From NCBI GenBank assembly GCA_050730675.1, contig JBOHNM010000008.1:1-51471 (forward strand): a stretch of DNA of 51,471 bases, read 5' to 3'. Position numbers and translations under genes: made by a program. Shown one piece after another: positions 32,799-42,123 of the stretch. Positions within the stretch are counted from its first letter, which is position 1. Every line of letters starts with the position of its first letter. A model generated the notes under the pieces. The model was not told the DNA's origin and searched no databases. It saw nothing but the letters and a program-made list of their open reading frames with translations. Source of the stretch: JBOHNM01 sp050730675 (GTDB lineage: Bacteria > Planctomycetota > Phycisphaerae > Phycisphaerales > UBA1924).

Positions 32799-33608
32799 TC
32801 AGGTCTTCGGCACGGGGGCGAGCACCACCAACCGCTCCTTCTTCGTTACCACTACGCCGCCGGGCTTCTCGACCGTCACCGCGAACGCCGCGGGAGCACC
32901 GACCGGGAGCTTCGCATTGATCGGCACCAGGTAGTCGCCCGTCGCCGCGTCGCGCTCGGCCTGGGTGATGTCGAAGACGCCGCCGTCGATCGGCTCGGGG
33001 TCGCTACGGCCGCCGTCGAAGATCCAGAGCTGGTACTGCTCCTTGCGCGGGTCGTTCTGGGCGAGGCCCTTGAACCGCAGGAACCCACGTTGGGTCTGGT
33101 TGTTCCAGATGACATCGCCGCTGACACCGTGGGCCACCGGGTCAGCCCCGGCAGGCACCGTCCACGCGACCGTCTGGGTTCCCGCCTCGGCCTGGACCTG
33201 CGCCAGCCGCTGGACCGGGGTCTGCGCGCCGCGCGGCACGAACAGCGCCACCGCCAACACTGCCGCGGCGGCCCAACCAGTCCAGCCGATCCAATTCATG
33301 TGTGAGCGTGTGCCCCGGGCCGGTGTGGCAGCCGTCGAGACCACCAGTGCCTCGCCCTGCTTGACGAGCCGCTCACGGAAGGACTCCGAGAGCGCCGCCG
33401 GTTCGACGCTTGCCCAAAGCAGTGCGCCTGCCGCGCGGTGCATCGTGTCCGGATCCACCGGCTGCCCCGCTTCGTCGGTGATCGGCGGCACGCGGCGCAA
33501 CAGCAACTCCAGTTCGGCCTGGCCGGCGCTGTCGAGGGCGCCAGTAGCCTGGTCGGCCAGCAGGTCGAGCAAGCGATCAAGATCGGGATGACGGAGCTGG
33601 TCGCTCAT
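32799..33608 (-). CDS. Anti-sigma factor, RskA-like
   Basis: 269 residues. A cytoplasmic N-terminal sigma-binding part (1-100) is followed by one membrane helix (WIGWTGWAAAAVLAVALFVP, about 106-125) and a periplasmic RskA C-terminal domain (GDVIWNNQTQRGFLRFKGL, YQLWIFDGGRSDPEPIDGGVF, FAVTVEKPGGVVV). The HxxxCxxC zinc motif of ZAS anti-sigmas is absent. The ATG overlaps the sigma stop by four bases (ATGA), indicating translational coupling. It should hold its sigma factor at the membrane until a signal triggers release by proteolysis or a conformational change. Confidence 0.92.
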   Translation of the reverse strand: MSDQLRHPDLDRLLDLLADQATGALDSAGQAELELLLRRVPPITDEAGQPVDPDTMHRAAGALLWASVEPAALSESFRERLVKQGEALVVSTAATPARGTRSHMNWIGWTGWAAAAVLAVALFVPRGAQTPVQRLAQVQAEAGTQTVAWTVPAGADPVAHGVSGDVIWNNQTQRGFLRFKGLAQNDPRKEQYQLWIFDGGRSDPEPIDGGVFDITQAERDAATGDYLVPINAKLPVGAPAAFAVTVEKPGGVVVTKKERLVVLAPVPKT

Positions 33609-34180
33609 GGCGTCACCCCCTTTCCTCGCGCGCCGATCGTGCCGCGCTCGAGCGTCTCGCGCAGCCGGCGCAGCCCGCGCCGCACCCGAGTCTTCACGGT
33701 CCCAAGCGGAATACCCACGGCCGATGCAATCCGTTCGTGGCTCAGGCCATGGCAGATTGACAGCCAGATCACCTGTTTCTCACCGGGCTCCAATCCCTCG
33801 AACGCCGCGGCGGCCCGAAGCGCCTCCTCGCTCACGCCCGGACCCTCGCGCGTCGCCGGCTTGGTTTCCAGAACCCCCGCGTCATCGGCGCTCACCGCCC
33901 GCCGCGCGGCCGCGCGCCGCTGGCGATCGATCAGCCGCCGGTGCCCGATGGTGGCGATGAACGATGCCTCCGAGCCCAATTGCGGGTTATACCTGGCGGC
34001 GTGCTTCCACACCTCCACGAAGACCTCCTGCACCGCGTCCTCAACGTCTTCCCCCAGCGGCCGCAGATAGCGTTGAGCCAGACCCAGCACCATTGATCCA
34101 TACTCGTCCAGGCATGGGCCGACCGCCGCGGCGTCTCCGCCCGCGATTCGCTCCAGGAATGTGCCGGGCCCTTGGCTCAT
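33605..34180 (-). CDS. ECF RNA polymerase sigma factor
   Basis: 191 residues from ATG 34180 (GGAG six bases upstream on the minus strand). Region 2 includes ALAQRYL-type core helices and DAVQEVFVEVWKHAARYNP (49-67); region 4 (about 128-176) has LEPGEKQVIWLSICHGLSHERIASAVGIPLGTVKTRVRRGLRRLRE, whose helix-turn-helix end is the part that reads the -35 element. It is paired with the overlapping RskA-like anti-sigma. Transcribed away from the DUF4394 PEP-CTERM gene, which is a candidate target. Many such sigmas control their own operon. Confidence 0.94.
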   Translation of the reverse strand: MSQGPGTFLERIAGGDAAAVGPCLDEYGSMVLGLAQRYLRPLGEDVEDAVQEVFVEVWKHAARYNPQLGSEASFIATIGHRRLIDRQRRAAARRAVSADDAGVLETKPATREGPGVSEEALRAAAAFEGLEPGEKQVIWLSICHGLSHERIASAVGIPLGTVKTRVRRGLRRLRETLERGTIGARGKGVTP

Positions 34181-34393
34181 GCCCAACTCCACGAGCGGCG
34201 CGCTCCGATGGCGGACCACGCGCACGCAATGGACCTTCGAAACCCATGTTCGTCCGGATTTCACCTTGGAAGAGATTTTTCGATCGGATTCCTCAGGCCG
34301 CGCCATCCGCGCTCATCTGCGTCCCGAAGGACCGCCGCCGGTGATCCGGGCCGGGTTCGTTTTGCCCCGCCGCCCATCGGCAGAGGTCCAACC

Positions 34394-34400
34394 AAGGGAG
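34394..34400 (+). promoter_or_regulatory. Ribosome site that moves a start
   Basis: AAGGGAG abuts ATG 34401 but is 9 nt before ATG 34410, so the second ATG (MIRTIAF) is the likely initiator of the DUF4394 protein. Confidence 0.75.
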
Positions 34401-34409
34401 ATGAATCAG

Positions 34410-35312
34410 ATGATCCGCACGATTGCTTTCCATTGCGTCCCGTCCGCGCTGGCTGTTTCCACACTGCTCGCCGCGACCGGCACGGCAGGTGCCGAACTGG
34501 TCTATGGCGTGACACAGGGCCAGTCATTGGTCACCTGGCAGTCCGGCGCGCCGGGGACCATCCTCTCCGGTGTGGCGATTATGGGCCTGCAGCCTAACGA
34601 GACCGTCCACGGCATCGACTTCCGCCCCGCCACGGGCGAACTGTTCGCCCTCGGAAGTTTCAACCGCTTCTACACCATCAACCCCGTCAGCGGCCAGGCG
34701 ACCCAGGTCGGCTCGCCGTTCGCGCTGGCGCTCAACGGCTCGCAGTTCGGGTTTGACTTCAACCCCACCGTAGACCGCATCCGAGTTGTGTCCGATGCGC
34801 GTCAGAATCTCCGCCTCAATCCGATCACCGGTGCGGTCGTCGATGGCGATACCGTCACACCCGGTCTGCAGCCCGACGGCATGCTCGCCTACGCGGCGGG
34901 TGACCCCGGCGCGGCCTCGGGCACGCCCGACATCATCCACGCCGCGTACACCAACAGCTTCGCCGGCGCAACCACCACCACGCTCTACGTCATCGACGCC
35001 GGACGCGACGTGCTGTGCATGCAGAACGCGAACGTCGGCACGCTGACCTCCGTCGGATTCCTCGGCACGGACATCACCGACTTCGGCGGTTTCGATATCT
35101 CCGGCGCCACCGGGATCGCCTACCTGTCCATCCGCGACTCGCAGCTCGGCCGCAGCACGTTCTGGACGGTCAACCTTTCAACCGGCGCCGCCAGCATGGT
35201 CGGCGAGGTCGGCGGCGGGGCGATCATCACGGCGATATCGGTCGTGCCGACACCGGGCACGGCGGCTGCGGGGTTGCTGGCACTGGCCTTCGGCGCTCGG
35301 CGCCGGCGCTGA
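34410..35312 (+). CDS. DUF4394 secreted protein with PEP-CTERM-like tail
   Basis: 300 residues. The signal peptide ends TAGAE. DUF4394 landmarks are LVYGVTQGQSLVTW, VHGIDFRPATGELFALG, FNRFYTINPVSGQATQVG, FGFDFNPTVDRIRVVSDARQ and LRLNPITGAVVDGD, a propeller-like repeat pattern. The tail VPTPGTAAAGLLALAFGARRRR is the same kind as on the PhoX-like protein. It probably acts at the cell surface; activity is unknown for the family. It is divergent from the ECF sigma gene (229-bp shared region). Confidence 0.88.
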   Translation: MIRTIAFHCVPSALAVSTLLAATGTAGAELVYGVTQGQSLVTWQSGAPGTILSGVAIMGLQPNETVHGIDFRPATGELFALGSFNRFYTINPVSGQATQVGSPFALALNGSQFGFDFNPTVDRIRVVSDARQNLRLNPITGAVVDGDTVTPGLQPDGMLAYAAGDPGAASGTPDIIHAAYTNSFAGATTTTLYVIDAGRDVLCMQNANVGTLTSVGFLGTDITDFGGFDISGATGIAYLSIRDSQLGRSTFWTVNLSTGAASMVGEVGGGAIITAISVVPTPGTAAAGLLALAFGARRRR

Positions 35313-35326
35313 GGTCATCTCCGTTG

Positions 35327-35371
35327 CGGGCCCGGGCGCGCACCACGTTGCCCGGGCTCGCTTCTCTTCCT
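35327..35371 (+). terminator. Rho-independent terminator-like hairpin
   Basis: An 11-bp stem (35327-35337 with 35350-35360, one G-U) followed by CTTCTCTTCCTT. It ends the DUF4394 gene. Confidence 0.7.
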
Positions 35372-35432
35372 TACCGGCGGGTGAGCGTTCCCGCGGCGTC
35401 GCTGAGCTTCTCCGATGCGTTGCCGCCGACGC

Positions 35433-37247
<1,815 letters not shown>

Positions 37248-37280
37248 AGGGGGCGATGATAGAAACCCCCGACCGTGAAC

Positions 37281-39323
37281 TCACGCCGTCGCCGGAACGG
37301 CCGTCGCAACCTCCGACCGCTTCGATTCGTCCACCGCTGCCTCTTCATGCCTCCCGCACCCACACACCGGGATCCCCGGGTACGCCAGCAGCAGCAACGA
37401 GTGCGCCACCACCAGTAACGTTCCCCCTTCATGGCCGACCACGCCCATCCACAGCGGGGCCTTGAAGCCCGCCAGCGCACCGAGGATCACGCCGATCGCC
37501 ATCAGCGCCATCGCCGACAGGGCGAAGACCAGGTTGATCGTGATCGTCCGGCGCGCCCGCCGTGCGAGCCCCAGGCTCCATGGCACGGTGCTCAGGTCGT
37601 CCGAGAGGAGCACGATGTCGGCGCTCTCCAGCGCCGCGTCCGAACCGATCGAACCGATCCCCATCGACACGTCGGCCGCGGCCAGCGCGGGCGAGTCGTT
37701 CACGCCGTCGCCGATGACACCGACACCGTGCCCCTTGCCGACGACGGTCTTGAGCCGCTGTACTTGCTCGACTTTCTGCCCCGGCAGCAGTTGGGCATGG
37801 AACTCATCCAACTCCAGCATCTCGGCAATGGTCGCGGCGGTGTTCTGATTGTCCCCCGTCAGCATGACCACTGGGCGCACCCCCTGCTCGTGCAACCGCG
37901 GCACCAGGCACTCGGCCCCCGGTCGAACCGCGTCCACCATCATGATCACCGCTACCTGGTCGCGCCACGCCACCACCGTGCCGATCTCGCCGCGGTGCTG
38001 CACGCTCGACAGCACTTCTGCCACATTTTTGCGGAAACAGACGGTGATAAGCTCCTCCACGTGCTTCAACGAACCGAGCCGAGCTTCGTGCCCGTCCACA
38101 ACGCCCACCACGCCGCGCCCGGTGATGTACTCCTCGTTCGTCACCGCCAGAGGTGCGATCCCCTGCTCCTTGGCCGCCTCGATGATCGCCTGTGCGATCG
38201 GGTGCGTGCTGCTCTGCTCCAGTCCGGCGGCCACGCCGAGCAGCTGCTGCTCGCTCGACCAAGCGACGGGATGCACCTTCATCACCCGCGGCCGTCCAAC
38301 CGTGAGCGTCCCGGTCTTGTCGAAGGCCACCGCGCGCATCCGCGCCAGGCGTTCGATCGCCGAGCCGCCCTTGAAAAGCACGCCGCCGCGGGCCGCGCGA
38401 GAGATCGCCGCGAGCGTCGCAGTGGGCGTCGCGATCACCAGCGCACACGGAGAGGCGACGATCAGCAGCGTGATGGCCGTGTACGCCGCGTCCTTCGCCC
38501 CCTTCGGCAGCCCCGCGTTTACTACCAGCCAGAAACCAAAGAACGTCGCGATCGCGGCGGCGAAGACACCGATCGCGTACGGCTGGTTGATCTTGTCGAT
38601 CAGCCGCTGCACCGGCTCGCGCTGCTGCTGCGCCTGCGTCACCAGCTCCACGATCTTCTGCAGGCTCGACTGCGAGACGGGCTTGGTCACCACCGCCTCC
38701 ACGGGGTTCCCCACGTTGAGCGTCCCGGCGTAGAGGTCCGCCCCTGGCTGCACATCCCGGGGCTGGCTCTCCCCCGTCAGCGTCGCCTGGTTCATCGAGG
38801 TTGAGCCGCTGGCGAGCCGGCAATCCGTCGGCACCACATCGCCCACTTTGAGCCGCACACGGTCGCCAGGCACGAGCGCCTCGGGATCGACGGCCGTCCA
38901 GAGGCCGTTCACCAGCTTGTCCGCGCTGGTCGGCATGAGCTTGCCCAGCGCCTCAACCGCCCGTGTCGTCCGCTGCATCGCGAGCGCCTCCAGCGCACCC
39001 GAGAGCAGAAACAGAAACAACAGCAACGCCCCTTCTGAAACCGCGCCGATGTACGCCGCCAGCACTGCACCCACAACCATGAGGACGTCGATATCGAACG
39101 CCCCCTTCTTCAACCCTTCTAACGCCGATCGCACGCCGAAGAAAAGCCCGATCGCCAGCGCAACCAGGCTCAGCCCATCGCCCGCGAGCTTTATCCATGA
39201 CACGTCGGCGTGTGTCAGCAAAAACCCCGAAACGAGACAGACCCCCGCCACGATCGCGCTCGCCAATTCCCCCTTGGGCGTCAGCAAGAACGGCTCCGCG
39301 CGATCTGAAACCGACTTCGTCAT
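37281..39323 (-). CDS. P1B-4-type heavy-metal-exporting ATPase
   Basis: 680 residues. It pumps a transition metal out of the cytoplasm at the cost of ATP. The order is two N-terminal helices, ALLLFLFLLSGALE, the actuator LTGESQPRD, the metal-site helix VASPCALVIATPT (SPC, about 291-293), phosphorylation DKTGTLT (about 333), SSTHPIAQAI (HP locus), MLTGDNQNTA, GDGVNDSPAL and the last-helix motif GHEGGTLLVVAHS. SPC with HEGGT marks subgroup P1B-4, linked to Co2+ (also Fe2+/Zn2+). There is no N-terminal HMA domain. A short CGCGRHEE stretch near the C-terminus could bind metal. No metal regulator is adjacent. Confidence 0.92.
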   Translation of the reverse strand: MTKSVSDRAEPFLLTPKGELASAIVAGVCLVSGFLLTHADVSWIKLAGDGLSLVALAIGLFFGVRSALEGLKKGAFDIDVLMVVGAVLAAYIGAVSEGALLLFLFLLSGALEALAMQRTTRAVEALGKLMPTSADKLVNGLWTAVDPEALVPGDRVRLKVGDVVPTDCRLASGSTSMNQATLTGESQPRDVQPGADLYAGTLNVGNPVEAVVTKPVSQSSLQKIVELVTQAQQQREPVQRLIDKINQPYAIGVFAAAIATFFGFWLVVNAGLPKGAKDAAYTAITLLIVASPCALVIATPTATLAAISRAARGGVLFKGGSAIERLARMRAVAFDKTGTLTVGRPRVMKVHPVAWSSEQQLLGVAAGLEQSSTHPIAQAIIEAAKEQGIAPLAVTNEEYITGRGVVGVVDGHEARLGSLKHVEELITVCFRKNVAEVLSSVQHRGEIGTVVAWRDQVAVIMMVDAVRPGAECLVPRLHEQGVRPVVMLTGDNQNTAATIAEMLELDEFHAQLLPGQKVEQVQRLKTVVGKGHGVGVIGDGVNDSPALAAADVSMGIGSIGSDAALESADIVLLSDDLSTVPWSLGLARRARRTITINLVFALSAMALMAIGVILGALAGFKAPLWMGVVGHEGGTLLVVAHSLLLLAYPGIPVCGCGRHEEAAVDESKRSEVATAVPATA

Positions 39324-39475
39324 ACCGAACGCTACCCTTTCTCCACCGGATATCGACTGAAATCCTTTCTCATCTACGCCTGCATTCGTGACGCGATACC
39401 CTCATTCCGGTTGCTCGTCCTCCGTTCCGAGATACAGTCGGCCTTGCCGCGACACCTGCGTGGGGAATCGGCCCT

Positions 39476-40243
39476 ATGGCGACGCCTCAAGACCTTATCC
39501 GCCAGATCCTGAATCAATCGGAGCTGCTGATCCGCGAATCGCAGCGCTCCGAGCATTTCCGTCAGGCGCTCAACCACCTCGCCCAGTGGCTCCAGGAAGT
39601 CTCCCACCACAACCCCGGCACGATCGCCGAGCCCAAACTCCACCCCCACTCTCACCGTGGCGTCGGCCACGAGCAGCACCCCGACGTACCGGCAGATCTC
39701 CGCATCATCCAGCAGCGGGCCGTACTCAAGATCGAGGCTTGCCAGTTCGCCCTCGAGCGCAACAACTTCTACCGCGCCAACAACCGTATCGACGAGTTCA
39801 AGCCCTGGTACGACCGCCTCATCGCCCGCGCCAAAGACCTCCCCCGGTGCATCCTCTGGATGGTCCGCCTCGACATGATCGCACTCCCCGACGCCGCCCT
39901 GCACGAGGCCCGGGCCTGCTACCAGAACCTCGCCGATGCCGCGGCACTCATGCTCGCAGCCGAACCCGGCCTCCCGGATGACCGCCGTGCAGCCATGGAC
40001 CTCCTCGCCGAAGCCCAATCCGCCCTCATGGTCTGCTTCAGCCGCCACACCAAGAGCGGCATGGACCAAGACCAGTTCGACGCCTGGACCTGGGTCAAAG
40101 AACATGCCGCCCAGTCGGGCATTTTCATCGAGCGGTTCATGTCCCGCGAGCACAGGGCTGACCCAGCCGGCGCAGCGGACCTGTCGGCCCGAATCGCGGT
40201 AGCCGGGCAGGCCCAGGCCGCCAAGTCCGCCCCGTCTGCTTGA
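39476..40243 (+). CDS. Orphan soluble helical protein
   Basis: 255 residues from ATG 39476. It has no signal peptide, membrane helix or known motif. Mostly helical with Trp/Tyr-rich segments (FKPWYDRLIARAKDLPRCILWMV, DAWTWVKEHAAQSGIFIERFMS) and a His-rich stretch (HPHSHRGVGHEQH, about 56-68). Codon use matches the neighbours. It is divergent from the metal ATPase and 164 bp ahead of the cysteine-rich/Ycf46 operon, so it could be a separate unit. A 347-codon frame on the opposite strand shows shadow composition and was not accepted. Confidence 0.7.
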   Translation: MATPQDLIRQILNQSELLIRESQRSEHFRQALNHLAQWLQEVSHHNPGTIAEPKLHPHSHRGVGHEQHPDVPADLRIIQQRAVLKIEACQFALERNNFYRANNRIDEFKPWYDRLIARAKDLPRCILWMVRLDMIALPDAALHEARACYQNLADAAALMLAAEPGLPDDRRAAMDLLAEAQSALMVCFSRHTKSGMDQDQFDAWTWVKEHAAQSGIFIERFMSREHRADPAGAADLSARIAVAGQAQAAKSAPSA

Positions 40244-40374
40244 ACTCCGCGGAGCTGGGCCCGAGAACGAACAGAGCGAAGCCAGCCGGCCGATCCCAAG
40301 GGATTTCACGGACAGCCGTTGTTCGCTCCGGTCGCTGTTACATACCTGTTGCCGAACCACCCGTAGTCCAAGGC

Positions 40375-40390
40375 GTCTACTTGTGTAGAC
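40375..40390 (+). promoter_or_regulatory. Inverted repeat, possible operator
   Basis: GTCTAC-TTGT-GTAGAC, a perfect 6-4-6 dyad, ends 17 nt before ATG 40408. The TAC-N4-GTA core has the same geometry as BlaI/CopY-type operators (TACAnnTGTA). No such regulator is in the window. Confidence 0.45.
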
Positions 40391-40407
40391 ACCCGCCGGA
40401 GCCCGCC

Positions 40408-40983
40408 ATGGCCGCAACCATCTCCCTCCCCCTCCTCGAACGCGCCAAGGTCGCCGCCCCCTGCCCTGCCAAGTGGGAGGACATGACCGGCGATAACAAG
40501 GTCCGCCACTGCGCGCTCTGCAACCTCAACGTCCACAACTTCTCGGCCATGTCGCGCGACGAGGCGGAGTTGCTCCTCACCCGCCACTTCAATCCCGACG
40601 GCTCTGCCATCGCCGGCGCGGGCCGCGTCTGCGGCGGCTTCTACCGTCGTGCCGATGGCACGCACTTGTTGCAGGATTGTCCCACCGGCCTCGCCGCGCT
40701 GCGGGCCAAAGTCCGCTGGGCCTGGCTGCGGCTGGCCGCCGCGATCGGGCTGGTAAGCTCGGCCGCACTCGCGATCGACGGTGCGGAGCGCTCACAAGCG
40801 CAACGCAATCCCGCGGCCATGTTGCCCGGCGCTGTGGCCGTTTCGCCCCCTCCGCCCGGGCTCAAACAGCACCAGCCCTTCCGCTTCGCCTGGGCCATGC
40901 TGAAGCCGACCGCGCCGACGCCTGTTACCACCATGGTCCGCGGCGAGATCTACGTCCCGCCGCCGCGCAACAGCTCGAACTGA
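40408..40983 (+). CDS. Five-cysteine membrane-anchored protein, copy 1
   Basis: 191 residues from ATG 40408 (GGAG at 40398-40401). The cytoplasmic-type N-terminal part has five Cys (19, 35, 38, 75, 91) in PCPAKWEDMTGDNKVRHCAL, CNLNVHNFSAMSRDEAE, GRVCGGFYRRADGTHLLQDC. A membrane helix follows (about 106-122), then a Pro-rich tail. The HCxxC and RVCGGFYRR...QDCP.GL motifs define a family common in planctomycetes and acidobacteria but uncharacterised as far as I know. Zn or Fe-S binding is the simplest guess. It is the first gene of a tight operon; the next gene is its paralogue, 11 bp on. Confidence 0.85.
   Translation: MAATISLPLLERAKVAAPCPAKWEDMTGDNKVRHCALCNLNVHNFSAMSRDEAELLLTRHFNPDGSAIAGAGRVCGGFYRRADGTHLLQDCPTGLAALRAKVRWAWLRLAAAIGLVSSAALAIDGAERSQAQRNPAAMLPGAVAVSPPPPGLKQHQPFRFAWAMLKPTAPTPVTTMVRGEIYVPPPRNSSN
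40468..40565 (+). repeat. 98-bp exact repeat, copy 1
   Basis: Identical base for base with 41055-41152 in the paralogous gene; it encodes AKWEDMTGDN through SAMSRDEA. The rest of the two genes differs much more. Confidence 0.9.
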
Positions 40984-40994
40984 AGGATCCCGCC

Positions 40995-41591
40995 ATGTCC
41001 GCCACGATCTCGCTCCCACTGCTCGATCGCGCTCGAGTCGCCGCACCCTGCCCCGCCAAGTGGGAGGACATGACCGGCGATAACAAGGTCCGCCACTGCG
41101 CGCTCTGCAACCTCAACGTCCACAACTTCTCGGCCATGTCGCGCGACGAGGCCGAGGGCATTTTCGCGAAACACTTCAACCCCGACGGCTCGCTTATCGA
41201 GTCGGCCGGCCGCGTCTGCGGCGGCTTCTACCGTCGCGCCGACGGAACGTACCTCCTTCAAGATTGCCCGACAGGCCTTGCGGCGATCAAAGCACGCGTT
41301 CGCAATGCCTGGATCCGCGTCGCCGCGGCAATCGGGCTCATCGGCTCCGCGGCGTTCGCCATCGACTCCAAGGACCATCCGGAGCGCGCACAACAGTCAG
41401 ACCGCCTGAGCGTTTTAGGAAAGGTCGCTGCCATTCCTTCACCCGTGGCGCTCAAAGCAAACCAACCGTTCCGCTCGGCATGGGCGTTTCTCCGGCCCCC
41501 GGCTCAACAAACCCGTGGCCAAGTCATGGTCGCGGGCAGCGTCTGTGTCCCGCCATCCCCGCCCGCGCCTTCCACCGGGAGCAACCGATGA
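40995..41591 (+). CDS. Five-cysteine membrane-anchored protein, copy 2
   Basis: 198 residues from ATG 40995; AAGGAT overlaps the stop region of copy 1. The same five-Cys plan is present: PCPAKWEDM, HCALCNLNVHNFSAMSRDEA, GRVCGGFYRRADGT, LLQDCPTGL. A membrane helix (about 106-122, IRVAAAIGLIGSAAFAI) and a diverged Pro/Ser-rich tail follow. Its stop overlaps the start of the following membrane zinc-ribbon gene (ATGA), so the two are translationally coupled. The tails of copies 1 and 2 are much less alike than the N-terminal domains, which may mean the domain is fixed and the extracytoplasmic part specialised. Confidence 0.85.
   Translation: MSATISLPLLDRARVAAPCPAKWEDMTGDNKVRHCALCNLNVHNFSAMSRDEAEGIFAKHFNPDGSLIESAGRVCGGFYRRADGTYLLQDCPTGLAAIKARVRNAWIRVAAAIGLIGSAAFAIDSKDHPERAQQSDRLSVLGKVAAIPSPVALKANQPFRSAWAFLRPPAQQTRGQVMVAGSVCVPPSPPAPSTGSNR
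41055..41152 (+). repeat. 98-bp exact repeat, copy 2
   Basis: Second copy of the segment at 40468-40565. Confidence 0.9.
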
Positions 41592-42067
41592 TCCCGTACC
41601 TCTTCGCACAACTCCTCGTCTACGCCGCCGTCGCCACCATCGCGGTCGTGAGCAACCGCGACTATCTCGAGTGGCAGACGTGGGGCTATGGCACCAAGCC
41701 CGCGCTCCTGCTCGGCCTGCTCCCGATCCTCGGCGCGTGGGCCGCTTGCGAACTGCTGCGCTTGGCTCGACCCGTCCGCCTGCTCGACCTGCGCATCAGC
41801 GGCCTGTTCGGCCGCTTCGCCACCGGCATTGGCGCCGGCGTCATCGGCTTCGTGCTCACGCTACTCGCGGTCGAGTTCATCAACGGCGTCTGGTGGGAGG
41901 CCACTCTCACCACGGGCGCGGGGTTCCTCGCCGCCGGTCTGGTCGCCCTCTTCTCCTCGCGCATACGCCCCGGTCGCTGCACCCAATGCCAGTACGACCT
42001 CGCCAGCATCACCACCGCCACCCGCGGCAAGTGCCCCGAGTGCGGCAGCTCGCTCTGCGGCGCATGA
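41588..42067 (+). CDS. Multi-pass membrane protein with C-terminal zinc ribbon
   Basis: 159 residues from ATG 41588 (GGGAG at 41577-41581), overlapping the preceding stop by four bases. About four membrane helices (for example LFAQLLVYAAVATIAVV, ALLLGLLPILGAWAACELL, GAGVIGFVLTLLAVEFI, TTGAGFLAAGLVALFSS) are followed by a cytoplasmic zinc ribbon GRCTQCQYDLAS...GKCPECGSSL (two CxxC pairs). Such 'Cx2CxYDL...CPECG' ribbons are frequent at the ends of planctomycete membrane proteins. Function unknown; third gene of the operon with the five-Cys proteins and the AAA+ ATPase. Confidence 0.83.
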   Translation: MIPYLFAQLLVYAAVATIAVVSNRDYLEWQTWGYGTKPALLLGLLPILGAWAACELLRLARPVRLLDLRISGLFGRFATGIGAGVIGFVLTLLAVEFINGVWWEATLTTGAGFLAAGLVALFSSRIRPGRCTQCQYDLASITTATRGKCPECGSSLCGA

Positions 42068-42123
42068 TCGCGTGAAACCGGCTCCTCCGGCGGTCCAACA
42101 ATGAGCCGCCAACGGAGCCCGCA

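Noticed and set aside
39374..40417. 347-codon minus-strand frame opposite the orphan helical protein
   Set aside because: Gly/Val/Glu-rich shadow composition. The + frame has normal amino-acid balance and a start placed just after the divergent region.
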